DNA of 64,000 nucleotides from Alteraurantiacibacter aquimixticola (GCF_004965515.1 NZ_SSHH01000003.1:437001-501000); one strand, 5' to 3'. Shown: positions 45,999 to 55,401, numbered from the stretch's first letter. Numbers and translations are program-made. The notes: generated from the letters alone by a model not told the origin.

Positions 45999-46001
45999 GC
46001 C

Positions 46002-46217
46002 ATGGGCAAGGCCCCCCCGATCACCAACCGCGTGAAGGAGCTGCGCGAGGCGCATGGCGCGATGAGCCAGCAGGCGCTGGCTGATGCCATCGGCGTCACG
46101 CGGCAGACGGTGATTGCCATCGAGCAGGGCAAGTACTCGCCCAGCCTCGAAAGCGCCTTCCGCATCAGCCGCATATTCGGCGTGGGGGTGGAGGATGTGT
46201 TCGGCTGGGAGGGGTGA
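46002..46217 (+). CDS. XRE-family helix-turn-helix regulator
   Basis: 71 residues, a single HTH_3/XRE domain. VKELREAHG-MSQQALADAIGVTRQTVIAIEQG is a typical helix-turn-helix, followed by YSPSLESAFRISRIFGVGVEDVF. This small YozG-like type usually has its own upstream operator. The TTTGAC palindrome 485 bases upstream is the obvious candidate. Stop lies 15 bases from the convergent cupin end. Confidence 0.9.
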   Translation: MGKAPPITNRVKELREAHGAMSQQALADAIGVTRQTVIAIEQGKYSPSLESAFRISRIFGVGVEDVFGWEG

Positions 46218-46232
46218 TCCTCCTCAGCCCCC

Positions 46233-46685
46233 TCAGCCAGACGCGTCCTTGCCCGGATACCAGTCCGGCGGGGCGAGGGTGAAGCCGGCAAATTCGAAGC
46301 CGGGTGCGACCACGCAGGAGACCAGCGAATAGCCATGCGCACCGTCCTTCACGGGCATGGCGCCCTGCCACTCTCCCGGCTCCACGACATGCTGGAAGAC
46401 TTGTCCGGCCTCGGCATCGGCTCCCAAGGTCACGCTGCGCATCGGCCCCTCGTCGGAAGCAGACAGCCACAGGTCCAGCGGATCGCCCGCATGCCACAGC
46501 CAGATCTCGGCCGCGTCGACCCTGTGCCAATGCGATTTCTGCCCCGCCTCCAGCAGGAAATGGATAGAGGTTGCAACGGCGCGTCCATCGCCGCCATCCG
46601 CGCCGCGCCACAGCTCGCGGTACCAGCCGCCTTCAGGGTGCGGGGCGAGGTTCAATCGCTCGATCAGGTCGCGTGCTGCGCTCAT
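46233..46685 (-). CDS. DUF985-type cupin
   Basis: 150 residues. LNLAPHPEGGWYRELWR and VATSIHFLLEAGQKSHWHRVDAAEIWLWHAGDP are the DUF985 cupin core with metal-binding His residues. The end GYSLVSCVVAPGFEFAGFTLA closes the barrel. Family function unknown. The start at 46685 was preferred to a far-upstream ATG that overlaps the divergent dipeptidase start. Divergent from the dipeptidase gene with 91 bases between. Confidence 0.85.
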   Translation of the reverse strand: MSAARDLIERLNLAPHPEGGWYRELWRGADGGDGRAVATSIHFLLEAGQKSHWHRVDAAEIWLWHAGDPLDLWLSASDEGPMRSVTLGADAEAGQVFQHVVEPGEWQGAMPVKDGAHGYSLVSCVVAPGFEFAGFTLAPPDWYPGKDASG

Positions 46686-46776
46686 GCGTGCTCCTCCGGT
46701 CAGCGGAAGGCTTGCCATCTGTCGGCAAGCACGCATAGTCCCATGCCTGTCCCTTCCCCGGTCCCAAGGAGATTCC

Positions 46777-48048
46777 ATGGTGTCCACGCCCATTCACAGC
46801 CTTTCCCTCGCCCTCGCACTGCTCGCTCTGCCAGCCACCGCTTTCGCGCAGAGCGCCGAGGACGTGGCCACCGCCGCGCTCGATGCCGCGCCGGTGTGGG
46901 ACGGGCATAACGACGTGCCGATCCAGCTGCGCGGGCGTCGCGGCAATGTGCTCGAGGGTTTCGATTTCCACGACACTTCGGCGGAGCCCGGCTTCGGCGG
47001 CGGCGAGGACACCAGCGCCATGCATACCGACCTGCCGCGCCTCGCGCAGGGCAAGGTCGGCGCGCAGTTTTGGTCGGTCTATATCAGCGCCGCCTTGCCG
47101 GAACCCGAAGCGGTGCAGGCGACCATCGAGCAAATCGACGTGACCAAGCGGCTGATCCACGCCTATCCGGACGACCTTGCGCTGGCGCTGACCGCAGACG
47201 ATGTCGAGGCGGCGCTGGCGGAAGGCAAGATTGCCTCGCTGCTGGGCATGGAAGGCGGCCATTCGATCGGCTCCAGCCTGGGCGTGCTGCGGCAGATGTA
47301 CGACCTTGGCGCGCGTTACATGACCGTCACCCATTCGACGAACACGCCCTGGGCGGACAGTGCCACCGCCGATCCCGAGCACGATGGCCTCACCGATTTC
47401 GGCGTGCTGGTGATCCAGGAGATGGCGCGGCTGGGCATGCTGATAGATCTCAGCCATGTGAGCGAGGCGACCATGATGGATGCGATGGATGCCACCGGCG
47501 CGCCGGTGATCTTCAGCCATTCGGGCGCGCGCGCCGTGAACGGCCATTCGCGCAACGTACCCGACAACGTGCTGCTTCGCATGCCCGAACAGGGCGGCAT
47601 CGTGATGGTGGTGGGCCTGCCCGGTTACCTGAGCGAGGACCAGCGCATCTGGTACGCTGCGCGGCAGGCCGAACAGGCGCGGCTGGAAGCATGGCTGCAG
47701 GGAGAGCCGGAGCAGGTCGCTTCAGGCCTCGCCGAATGGGATGCGGTCAATCCCATGCCGCTCGCCACGATTTCCGACATGGCGGACCATATCGACCATA
47801 TCCGCGATGTTGCGGGGATCGACTATATCGGCCTTGGCGGCGATTATGACGGCATGGCCACCGGGCCTGTGGGGATGGAGGATGTCTCCGGCTATCCGGC
47901 GCTCTTCGTCGAACTCGCCCGGCGCGGCTATTCGCAGACCGACCTCGAAAAGATCGCCAGCCGCAACATGATGCGCGTATTGCGTGAGGCGGAGGCCTAT
48001 GCTGCGGGGCAGGCAGGCGTGGGGCCGATCGAAAGTCCGGTGGGCTAG
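46777..48048 (+). CDS. M19 membrane (renal-type) dipeptidase
   Basis: 423 residues, exported (signal peptide ending ATAFAQ). Zinc ligands visible: the His-x-Asp pair in DGHNDVP, the bridging Glu in GMEGGHSIG, and His in DLSHVS and SHSGARAV. The Asp in LGGDYDG completes the dinuclear site. It hydrolyses dipeptides in the periplasm. The start at 46777 was chosen because it begins the signal peptide; the frame is open for 140 codons upstream through the antisense of the cupin gene. Confidence 0.93.
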   Translation: MVSTPIHSLSLALALLALPATAFAQSAEDVATAALDAAPVWDGHNDVPIQLRGRRGNVLEGFDFHDTSAEPGFGGGEDTSAMHTDLPRLAQGKVGAQFWSVYISAALPEPEAVQATIEQIDVTKRLIHAYPDDLALALTADDVEAALAEGKIASLLGMEGGHSIGSSLGVLRQMYDLGARYMTVTHSTNTPWADSATADPEHDGLTDFGVLVIQEMARLGMLIDLSHVSEATMMDAMDATGAPVIFSHSGARAVNGHSRNVPDNVLLRMPEQGGIVMVVGLPGYLSEDQRIWYAARQAEQARLEAWLQGEPEQVASGLAEWDAVNPMPLATISDMADHIDHIRDVAGIDYIGLGGDYDGMATGPVGMEDVSGYPALFVELARRGYSQTDLEKIASRNMMRVLREAEAYAAGQAGVGPIESPVG

Positions 48049-48111
48049 CCACTGGATCGACCTGGGCGTAGCGCAAGACCTTCACGATAATTGCTACAGG
48101 GGAAGAGTAAC

Positions 48112-48561
48112 ATGGATGCACCGCCTCAGGGCGAGTTCGGCTTCATCCACGAACCCGCTCCAACACCGATGGAGGCGCTCGTCGGCCTCTCCCTCCTGGC
48201 CATGATATTCGTCGCGATCCTGGCTCTGACGACGATGTTCCTGGTGAAGCGGAAGGAACCGTCCGTTGCCGGAATCTATCTCAATATCCGCCTGCGACAG
48301 ATCAAGTACCTGGCTTTTCTGGCGATTGCCGTCGGCTCCATCTTGGGGCTGATGCAGGTCTATGGGGCGCTAAGCTATGTCGCTCTCTCGGGAAGCACCG
48401 CTTTCGACCAAATGGCTGGTCCGTTCGCCGAAGCGATCGTCTGGCTTGGCTTAGGCGTCTCAGTGGCGACGGTTGGCCTGATATCCATGCTGCTGGTCTT
48501 GTGGCGAGGGCGAGACCTGCTGGATCGGCATCCTGCAGAACCGGCGCCAGATCGGCGCTAG
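48112..48561 (+). CDS. Three-helix membrane protein, unknown
   Basis: 149 residues; helices at about 20-43, 61-82 and 103-130, with a Pro-rich cytoplasmic N-terminus (QGEFGFIHEPAPTPMEA). The three-helix pattern with a short loop weakly resembles MotA/TolQ-like proton channels, but there is no family motif. An in-frame TTG at 48091 precedes it; the ATG at 48112 follows GGGGAAGAG. Confidence 0.55.
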   Translation: MDAPPQGEFGFIHEPAPTPMEALVGLSLLAMIFVAILALTTMFLVKRKEPSVAGIYLNIRLRQIKYLAFLAIAVGSILGLMQVYGALSYVALSGSTAFDQMAGPFAEAIVWLGLGVSVATVGLISMLLVLWRGRDLLDRHPAEPAPDRR

Positions 48562-48660
48562 ATCAACTCCAGCGTCGCCGATCAGCACGCTATCGGTCGA
48601 ACCCTCATCGTCGACATCAACCGGCGCGTCGCCGATCTTTGCTTCCTTCCCGGCTTCGTT

Positions 48661-48810
48661 TCAGCTCAGTGCGGGGATGATCCACACCAGCGACATCACC
48701 ACGATGGCAAGCGCAAGGCTGATGCCGAGCATCCAGCGTGTGACATGCGGGGTGGAGCCGCCGCGTGCCTCGTCCGTCTCGATATGAATTTCGTCGCCCT
48801 TGCGTTCCAT
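48661..48810 (-). CDS. 49-residue tail-anchored membrane protein
   Basis: Codes for a hydrophilic front (MERKGDEIHIETDEARGG) and a single C-terminal helix (WMLGISLALAIVVMSLVWII) ending PALS. Third-position GC is coding-like and the ATG has a reasonable upstream site. It sits alone between the membrane protein and dapD. Likely a small inner-membrane protein; no family recognised. Confidence 0.55.
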   Translation of the reverse strand: MERKGDEIHIETDEARGGSTPHVTRWMLGISLALAIVVMSLVWIIPALS

Positions 48811-48909
48811 TGTGGGCCTCGCTTCCTGTAGATTCCCGCCTGTTCCTGGCAGACCTACGGATCGCGGGGCCTTATGTTCCGCTTTTTGCAGGCGGGACCT
48901 TCGCCCGTA

Positions 48910-49749
48910 TCAGTCGCGCAGCAGCTCGTTGATGCCGGTCTTGGAGCGCGTCTGCGCGTCCACGGTCTTCACGATCACCGCGCAATAGAGGCTGGGTCCG
49001 GGCGAACCATCGGGTAGCGGTTTGCCGGGCATGGAGCCGGGCACCACCACCGCGTAGGGCGGCACCGCGCCCATATGCACCTCGCCCGTCGCGCGGTCCA
49101 CGATCTTGGTCGAAGCGCCGAGATAGACGCCCATGGACAGCACCGCGCCCTTGCCCACGCGCACGCCTTCGGCGACTTCGGAACGCGCGCCGATGAAGGC
49201 CCCGTCCTCGATCACCACCGGGCCGGCCTGCAGCGGCTCCAGCACGCCGCCGATCCCGGCGCCGCCAGAGATGTGGACGTTCTTGCCGATCTGAGCGCAG
49301 GAGCCGACCGTGGCCCAGGTATCGACCATGGTGCCTTCATCGACATAGGCGCCGATATTCACGAAGCTGGGCATGAGGACGACATTCTTGCCGATGAAGC
49401 TGCCACGGCGGGCAACAGCGCCGGGAACGACGCGGAAGCCTGCCTCGCGGAAGCGGTTCTCGCCCCAGCCTGCGAACTTGCTGGGCACCTTGTCGAATGC
49501 AGGGGCGCCCGCTGCGCCGCCGTCGACCACGGCATTGTCGTTGAGGCGGAAGGACAGCAGCACCGCTTTCTTCAGCCACTGGTTGACCTGCCAGCCACCA
49601 AAGCTATCGGGTTCGGCCACGCGCGCCTTGCCATTGTCGAGCAATTCCAGCGAGGCTTCGACCACTTCGCGAACATCCTTGCTCGCAGGCGTGACACTTT
49701 CGCGCGCTTCCCACGCAGCTTCGACGGCATTTTCCAGATCGGCGCTCAT
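48910..49749 (-). CDS. dapD: Tetrahydrodipicolinate N-succinyltransferase
   Basis: 279 residues of the lysine/peptidoglycan (meso-DAP) branch; transfers succinyl from succinyl-CoA to tetrahydropicolinate. The N-terminal helical domain (1-100) is followed by left-handed beta-helix hexapeptide repeats ([46 protein letters not shown]). Length matches the family. The gene is single here; dapA-F are elsewhere. Confidence 0.95.
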   Translation of the reverse strand: MSADLENAVEAAWEARESVTPASKDVREVVEASLELLDNGKARVAEPDSFGGWQVNQWLKKAVLLSFRLNDNAVVDGGAAGAPAFDKVPSKFAGWGENRFREAGFRVVPGAVARRGSFIGKNVVLMPSFVNIGAYVDEGTMVDTWATVGSCAQIGKNVHISGGAGIGGVLEPLQAGPVVIEDGAFIGARSEVAEGVRVGKGAVLSMGVYLGASTKIVDRATGEVHMGAVPPYAVVVPGSMPGKPLPDGSPGPSLYCAVIVKTVDAQTRSKTGINELLRD

Positions 49750-49976
49750 TTTGGCAGGTCCCTTCGCAAACTCTCTCGCGAGGGGCCGCTAGCTTGCATG
49801 ACGCCATGGGGCAAGCCTTGGCATGCGGCAGGCCGCCCGCCAGCGTCGTTCAGGAGCAATCCCAGGGTGCTGTTCAACCAATATTAGATGTAAGCTGCCC
49901 AGATGGTTGCTCCGGTAAACGGACCCACGCATAGAGGATGACGATGACGATGGCGACCACGACAAACTGCGGCAGG

Positions 49977-52364
49977 ATGCGCAATATGGCGCGCAGCTCC
50001 ATGCTGGTGCTGGCAAGTGCCCTGCTGACGGCCTGTGGTGGTGGTGGTGGCGGCGGTGGCCCGGTGGTCACGCCGCCGCCGCCTGCACCGACGCCTCCGC
50101 CGACAACGGCGCCTTCAACGCCCACGCCAACGGCACCAACGCAGACGCCTACAGAGACGCCTGCGCCCACGCCGACTTTCCCTGAGGTGGGCGTTGCGCC
50201 GACCTTCAATACCCAGGAATTTCGCGAGTCTGGCGGGCCCGGGCAACACAATGCACATGCTGCCTGGATCGGGGGGAATACCGGAGAGGATGTCACCATT
50301 GCGGTGATCGACACCGGTATCGACGTGGACAGTCCCGAATTCGCCGGGCGGCTGTCCCCGGACTCGACCGACATCCACGGCTCGCGCGGCCAGCTGAATG
50401 CAAGCGACGATCATGGCACCAATGTCGCCATGGTTGCCGCTGCCGCGCGCGACAATACGGGCATATTGGGCATCGCCTGGGACGCGACCGTGCTGGCCAT
50501 CCGCGCGGATACGCCGGGCACGTGCGGCGCGGACGCTCCGGGCAATCCCAACACCGATTGCGAGTTCGCCGATGTCGATATCGCCAACAGCATCGACTAT
50601 GCCGTCGCCAACGGGGCGCAGGTGATCAATATCTCGCTCGGCGGCGAAGGCGGGGCGACACCGGTGCTGCAAACCGCGATCAATAACGCCACATCGGCCG
50701 GCGTGCTGATTGTGCTGGCGGCGGGTAATGAGAACCAGCGGCAGCTGACCCAGTTTGCGCTCGATGCCCTGGCCAATGGCAATGGTGCGGTGCTGATCGT
50801 CGGTTCGGTCGACGAGAATTACGATTTCTCCGACGATTTCAGCAATCGCGCGGGCACCAATCCCGAATTCTTCATCACCGCGCGTGGTGAGAGGATCTGC
50901 TGCACTTATGAGGATGGCGAGCTTTTCGTCGATGACGAAGGCTTCATCTACCTCTTCTCAGGCACCAGCTTTGCCGCGCCGCAGGTGGCGGGCGCGGCGG
51001 CCTTGCTGGCGCAGGCCTTCCCCACGCTGACGGGTGCCGAGATCGCGGAGATCCTGCTGCGCACCGCTTTCGATGCGGGCACAGCGGGTCCCGACCGCCT
51101 GTACGGGCGCGGCATCCTCGACATCAATGCCGCCTTCCAGCCGCTCGGCCCCACCAGCCTGGCAGGCACCACGCAGACGCTGTCGCTCGGGGAGATGACC
51201 GGCACCGCATCGCCCGCCATGGGCGATGCGCTGATGACCACTGCCGCGCTGACCGGCGTGATCACCGACGAATTCGGCCGCGCTTTCGAGGCATCGCTGG
51301 GCACCGGCATCCGCTCCGCCCAGCAGGCCAATCCGTTGCATGGCGCGCTGGCAGGCCAGCAGCGCCATCTCTCTGGCGGCAATCAGCGCACTTCCGTCGC
51401 CTTCTCGATCGACGGTCGCGGCAATGTTGCCCAGCTTAACTTGCATCGCGGCGAAGCGGAGCAGGCACGCGTTCTCGCAGCCCAGGTTGTCTCGCGCCTT
51501 TCGCCCGAAACGCAGTTCGGCTTCGCCTATGCGCAAGGGGCCGAAGGGCTGGTCGCGCGGATGCAGGGGCAGGACCGCCCCGCCTTCATGATCGCGGGCA
51601 ATTCGACCGGTGACCTCGGCCTGTTCCGTGGCAGCGACGCCAGCGTCGCCTTCCGCCAGCAGCTCGGCCGTTGGGGCCTGACTGCCAGCGCCAGCCACGG
51701 CCAGACCTGGGCGGGCGCGGTGGAACGCCATATCGCGGCGCTGCGCGGCCAGCGCGCGCAGGACGATCTTTCGACCATGAGTCTTTCGCTCGACCGCCGC
51801 TTCGGTGCGCTCGATGCCGCGCTCGGCCTGACCTGGCTGGGTGAGGATACCACCATGCTGGGCGCACATTTCCAGGAAGGGTTCGGCCTTGCCGGGGCGG
51901 ACAGCCTGTTCGTGGATGCGAGCGCCGGATGGTCCTTCGCACCGGACTGGCGCCTTGGCGCGAGCCTGCGCCAGGGCTGGACGCGGGCACGGCGCACCGG
52001 GATCGTGGCGCAGGATTCCAGCCTGTCGAGCCGCGCTTTCGCCTTCGATGTCGAGCGGCGCAACCTGTTCACCGGCGGCGATGCGCTGGCCTTCCGCGTC
52101 TCGCAGCCGCTTCGCGTCGAAGGCGGGCAGCTGGGACTGCTGCTGCCTTCAAGCTGGGATTACGAGACGCTCAGCGCCGATTACACGCTGCACCGCATCG
52201 CGCTTTCGCCCGAAGGCCGCCAGCTCGATGCCGAAGTCGCGTGGCGCTCCCCGCTCTGGGGTGGCGATGCCTCGGCCAGCCTGTTCTGGCGCAAGGAGCC
52301 GGGCCATGTTGAAACCGCGCCCGACGATGCGGGCGTGGCCTTCCGCTGGGGACGCAAGTTCTAG
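49977..52364 (+). CDS. S8 subtilisin-like lipoprotein autotransporter (NalP-like)
   Basis: 795 residues. The lipobox LLTAC (Cys20) is followed by a Gly-rich and Pro/Thr linker, then a subtilase domain with triad Asp112 (AVIDTGID), His146 (DDHGTNVA) and Ser331 (SGTSFAAPQVAG). From about 410 comes a beta-rich region ending with strands and the C-terminal FRWGRKF, fitting an outer-membrane barrel. A lipid anchor plus a translocator barrel is the design of Neisseria NalP, which sheds other surface proteins. Start is uncertain; ATGs at 49938 and 49986 are alternatives. Confidence 0.83.
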   Translation: MRNMARSSMLVLASALLTACGGGGGGGGPVVTPPPPAPTPPPTTAPSTPTPTAPTQTPTETPAPTPTFPEVGVAPTFNTQEFRESGGPGQHNAHAAWIGGNTGEDVTIAVIDTGIDVDSPEFAGRLSPDSTDIHGSRGQLNASDDHGTNVAMVAAAARDNTGILGIAWDATVLAIRADTPGTCGADAPGNPNTDCEFADVDIANSIDYAVANGAQVINISLGGEGGATPVLQTAINNATSAGVLIVLAAGNENQRQLTQFALDALANGNGAVLIVGSVDENYDFSDDFSNRAGTNPEFFITARGERICCTYEDGELFVDDEGFIYLFSGTSFAAPQVAGAAALLAQAFPTLTGAEIAEILLRTAFDAGTAGPDRLYGRGILDINAAFQPLGPTSLAGTTQTLSLGEMTGTASPAMGDALMTTAALTGVITDEFGRAFEASLGTGIRSAQQANPLHGALAGQQRHLSGGNQRTSVAFSIDGRGNVAQLNLHRGEAEQARVLAAQVVSRLSPETQFGFAYAQGAEGLVARMQGQDRPAFMIAGNSTGDLGLFRGSDASVAFRQQLGRWGLTASASHGQTWAGAVERHIAALRGQRAQDDLSTMSLSLDRRFGALDAALGLTWLGEDTTMLGAHFQEGFGLAGADSLFVDASAGWSFAPDWRLGASLRQGWTRARRTGIVAQDSSLSSRAFAFDVERRNLFTGGDALAFRVSQPLRVEGGQLGLLLPSSWDYETLSADYTLHRIALSPEGRQLDAEVAWRSPLWGGDASASLFWRKEPGHVETAPDDAGVAFRWGRKF

Positions 52365-52375
52365 GCCGGAGGGAC

Positions 52376-53011
52376 CTAGCCCATCAATTTGCGGGTGAAG
52401 TCCACCAGCCCGGTCTGACGGGCACGGCGCAGCCGTTCTGCCTGCAGGACATGGTGCACCTGTTCGAAGCAGCGGTCGATATCGTCATTGACGACGACAT
52501 AGTCATAGCCGTCCCAATGGCTGATCTCGGCCCGGGCGCGGTCCATGCGGCCCTGGATCACGTCCTCGCTATCGGTGCCGCGCGAGCGTAGCCGGCTTTC
52601 CAGCGCCCCGATGCTGGGTGGCAGGATGAAGACGCGCACCACATCCACTTCCATGCGCTGGTAGAGCTGCTGCGTGCCTTGCCAGTCGATATCGAACAGG
52701 AAGTCCTGCCCGTCCTTCAGCCCCTGCTTCACCTCGGCCTTGGGCGTGCCGTAGGAGTTGCCGAACACCACCGCCCATTCGAGGAATTCGCCATCCTCCA
52801 CCATGCGGTCGAAAGTCGGCTGGTCGACGAAGACGTAGTCCTTGCCGTCCACTTCGCCCGGGCGTGGCGCGCGGGTGGTGACGGATACCGACATGCCGAT
52901 CCCGTCCACTTCCGCCAGCAGCTTGCGCGCGATGGTGGTCTTGCCCGCGCCCGAAGGCGAGGAGAGGATGAACATCAGCCCGCGGCGGGCGAGATTGCTG
53001 GAATCGGCCAT
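52376..53011 (-). CDS. gmk: Guanylate kinase
   Basis: 211 residues; phosphorylates GMP to GDP. P-loop SSPSGAGKTT at 17-26, the GMP-binding FLEWAVVFGNSYGTPKAEV and DIDWQGTQQLYQR, and the lid RSRGTDSEDVIQGRM are intact. It ends 11 bases from the convergent S8 gene and is on the minus strand with two further genes (53060-53957). Essential housekeeping gene. Confidence 0.97.
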   Translation of the reverse strand: MADSSNLARRGLMFILSSPSGAGKTTIARKLLAEVDGIGMSVSVTTRAPRPGEVDGKDYVFVDQPTFDRMVEDGEFLEWAVVFGNSYGTPKAEVKQGLKDGQDFLFDIDWQGTQQLYQRMEVDVVRVFILPPSIGALESRLRSRGTDSEDVIQGRMDRARAEISHWDGYDYVVVNDDIDRCFEQVHHVLQAERLRRARQTGLVDFTRKLMG

Positions 53012-53059
53012 AAGCGCTCTTGGACCAAGGCCCCTGCGCTTTTCAAGGGGCGGGCGCGA

Positions 53060-53449
53060 TCAATCCTCGACGCGGTCGAGCAATTCGGCATCGCCCTGGC
53101 TTTCCGCAGTGTGACGTGACCTGCCGCGGTCATACAGCGCCTTGGCAATAAGCCCGGTGGAGACCACCAACGCGCCGGGAACCGAGCGGGTGGCGATCTT
53201 GGCCACCGCGATCGAGGCGAGCGTCAGCGTCACCGGGCGGTTCTTCACCATCTGCCGGGCAGTCTGCTTGCCGTATCGGCCTTTCAGGAAGCTGCGCTCG
53301 ACGAAATTGCGCAGCAGGTAGGATCCGGTGCGCATCACGATATCGGCCATCAGCAGGTTGGCGGCCGGATTGTCGGTGGCGCCGGTAACCTTCTTGTCCT
53401 CGTCCACCTTCACCAGCGCCTTGCGCGACTTGCGGGAGCGAAGGACCAT
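53060..53449 (-). CDS. Basic protein of sspB neighbourhood, unknown
   Basis: 129 residues with a Lys/Arg-rich front (RSRKSRKALVKVDEDKK) and two hydrophobic stretches (about 75-95 and 99-115). NLLMADIVMRTGSYLLRNFVERSFL looks like an amphipathic helix. The start at 53449 is 13 bases after the sspB stop, so it is the second gene of that transcript. I do not recognise the family. Confidence 0.55.
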   Translation of the reverse strand: MVLRSRKSRKALVKVDEDKKVTGATDNPAANLLMADIVMRTGSYLLRNFVERSFLKGRYGKQTARQMVKNRPVTLTLASIAVAKIATRSVPGALVVSTGLIAKALYDRGRSRHTAESQGDAELLDRVED

Positions 53450-53462
53450 CTGGCGGTCCGTC

Positions 53463-53957
53463 CTACTTCTTCTTGCCGAAGTCCACGGTGACGACGTTGG
53501 AGCCATCCTCGCTCACCGCGGCCGGGCCTTCATCACCACCATCGTTTTCCGGATCGTCATGCTCGGTCGGCTCGACATCGCTGGCGGCGGCCTGGAATTG
53601 CAGTCCGAAATCCACCGCCGGATCGACGAAGGCGGTGATCGCGGCAAAGGGGATCACCAGTTCCGCCGGACGCTGGTTGAAGGACAGGCCGACGGAAAAG
53701 CCATCGGCATCGACTTTCAGGTCCCAGAACTTGTTCTGCAGCACGATGGTCATTTCATCGGGGAAACGTTCGCGCAGATCCTTGCGGATATGCACGCCGG
53801 GCGCGCCGGTCTTGAAGGTTATGTAGAAGTGATGTTCGCCCGGCAGGACGCCGCCGGCGGCCTCCACCTCTCCCAGCACGCGGCCCACCACGGCGCGCAG
53901 GGCTTCCTGCACGATTTCGTCATAAGGGATCAGGCTGTCGGGCGTTTCATCGCTCAT
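53463..53957 (-). CDS. sspB: SspB-type ClpXP adaptor
   Basis: 164 residues of the alphaproteobacterial SspB form: EALRAVVGRVL, HHFYITFKTGAPGV, PDEMTIVLQNKFWDLKVD and LSFNQRPAELVIPFAAITAFVDP. It tethers ssrA-tagged substrates to ClpXP, as Caulobacter SspB-alpha does. The flexible acidic middle ends in the conserved basic C-terminus VVTVDFGKKK, which docks on the ClpX N-domain. The gene below it overlaps none but is 13 bases away. Confidence 0.92.
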   Translation of the reverse strand: MSDETPDSLIPYDEIVQEALRAVVGRVLGEVEAAGGVLPGEHHFYITFKTGAPGVHIRKDLRERFPDEMTIVLQNKFWDLKVDADGFSVGLSFNQRPAELVIPFAAITAFVDPAVDFGLQFQAAASDVEPTEHDDPENDGGDEGPAAVSEDGSNVVTVDFGKKK

Positions 53958-54019
53958 AATGGCGCTTGGTTACTATTAACGCGCCCCCGGTCAAGGCGAA
54001 ACGGGACATGCATCCACAT

Positions 54020-54046
54020 GCGAATCCTTGCGTAAGGGTGATTCGC
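54020..54046. promoter_or_regulatory. Hairpin ahead of hisB, overlapping a weak promoter
   Basis: GCGAATC at 54020-54026 pairs with GATTCGC at 54040-54046, with CCTT/AAGG continuing the stem. A weak promoter reads TTGCGT (54028) and TATAGG (54050), 16 bases apart, just before the hisB ATG at 54063, so the message may be leaderless. Confidence 0.35.
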
Positions 54047-54062
54047 GCCTATAGGCAGGCGC

Positions 54063-54656
54063 ATGAGAACGGGCCGGATAGAGCGAAAGACTGCGGAAAC
54101 GGACATCCTCGTCGAGGTGAACCTCGACGGGACGGGAAGTTATGACATTTCCACAGGGATCGGCTTCCTCGATCATATGGTGGAGCAATTTTCGCGCCAT
54201 TCGCTGATCGACGTGACGCTGAAGGTTAACGGCGATCTCCATGTCGACCAGCATCACACCACCGAGGATAGCGCCATTGCGCTGGGTCAGGCGCTGGGTC
54301 AGGCGCTGGGCGACAAGGCGGGTATCGGCCGTTACGGCGAGGCGCATTCGCCGATGGACGAGACGCTGGCGCGCGTGGTGGTCGATATCTCCGGCCGCCC
54401 CTGGCTCGAATGGAAAGCCCGTTTCACACAGGAAAAGCTGGGTGAATGGGATACCGAGCTGATCGAGCACTGGTTCCATTCCGTGGCGCAGTCCGCCGGG
54501 CTGACGCTGCATTGCCAGGTGCTCTACGGCGTGAACAACCACCATATCTGCGAAGCGCTCTACAAGGGTTTCGCCCGCGCCATGCGGCAGGCGGTCGAAC
54601 TCGACGCGCGCAAGGGCGGGGCGGTGCCTTCGACCAAGGGGCAGCTTGGTGGCTAA
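54063..54656 (+). CDS. hisB: Imidazoleglycerol-phosphate dehydratase
   Basis: 197 residues, single-function HisB; dehydrates imidazole-glycerol phosphate in histidine synthesis. Mn-binding His clusters are present: [25 protein letters not shown] and [15 protein letters not shown]. First gene of the his cluster in this window. hisI, hisG, hisD and hisC are not adjacent, so the pathway is split over the chromosome. Confidence 0.96.
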   Translation: MRTGRIERKTAETDILVEVNLDGTGSYDISTGIGFLDHMVEQFSRHSLIDVTLKVNGDLHVDQHHTTEDSAIALGQALGQALGDKAGIGRYGEAHSPMDETLARVVVDISGRPWLEWKARFTQEKLGEWDTELIEHWFHSVAQSAGLTLHCQVLYGVNNHHICEALYKGFARAMRQAVELDARKGGAVPSTKGQLGG

Positions 54657-54757
54657 ACGGCGACAGCCGCAAGGCCGACCGGCCGCCCGCAGCGGCGGCA
54701 GCTTGCCTGCCCGTCTAGCGAGGACCGCGCGCCCGGATGGGCGTGCGGAAAGCTAAG

Positions 54758-55387
54758 ATGTCGGAGGCTATTGCGCTAATCGACTATGGCGCCGGTAACC
54801 TGCATTCGGTCCATAACGCGCTGAAAGCCGCCGGGGCGCACCATGTTTCGGTGACCGCCGACCCCAAGCTGGTGCTGGGCGCGAAGCGTATCGTGCTACC
54901 CGGCGTGGGCGCGTTTGGCGCTTGCCGCGAGGGGCTGTGGGGCATCCCCGGCATGGTCGAGGCGCTGGAACAGCGCGTGCTGAAGGACGGCGTGCCTTTC
55001 CTAGGCATTTGCGTGGGCATGCAATTGCTCGCCACGCGCGGGCTGGAGCATGGCGAGACGCCGGGCCTTGGCTGGATCCCGGGCGATGTGAAGCTGATCG
55101 AGCGCACCGATCCCGCCATCAAGATACCGCATATGGGCTGGAACGACGTTCTCCACGCGCATCACGGCGACGGGTCGGAACTGATCGAGGAAGGTGAGGC
55201 CTATTTCCTCCATTCCTACCACTTCCGGCCGGAAGAAGGCCATGACGTGGCGGCAATGACCGACCATGGCGGCGGCCTCGTGGCAGCCGTGGCGCGCGAC
55301 AATATCCTCGGCGTGCAATTCCACCCGGAAAAGAGCCAGAAATACGGGCTGGATTTGCTGGCAAGGTTCCTCGAATGGAAGCCGTGA
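54758..55387 (+). CDS. hisH: Imidazole glycerol phosphate synthase, glutaminase subunit
   Basis: 209 residues of the class I glutaminase fold; passes ammonia to HisF. Catalytic Cys lies in LGICVGMQLL, the His in GVQFHPEKS, with the Glu two residues on. The ATG at 54758 was chosen (MSEAIALIDYGAGN) over an upstream ATG at 54737 that adds seven unlike residues. The gap to hisB is 101 bases; a palindromic repeat separates it from hisA. Confidence 0.95.
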   Translation: MSEAIALIDYGAGNLHSVHNALKAAGAHHVSVTADPKLVLGAKRIVLPGVGAFGACREGLWGIPGMVEALEQRVLKDGVPFLGICVGMQLLATRGLEHGETPGLGWIPGDVKLIERTDPAIKIPHMGWNDVLHAHHGDGSELIEEGEAYFLHSYHFRPEEGHDVAAMTDHGGGLVAAVARDNILGVQFHPEKSQKYGLDLLARFLEWKP

Positions 55388-55401
55388 ACAATAGCAACAT
55401 C

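Noticed and set aside
46357-46776. Upstream extension of the dipeptidase
   Set aside because: It is antisense to the cupin gene and precedes a clear signal peptide start at 46777.
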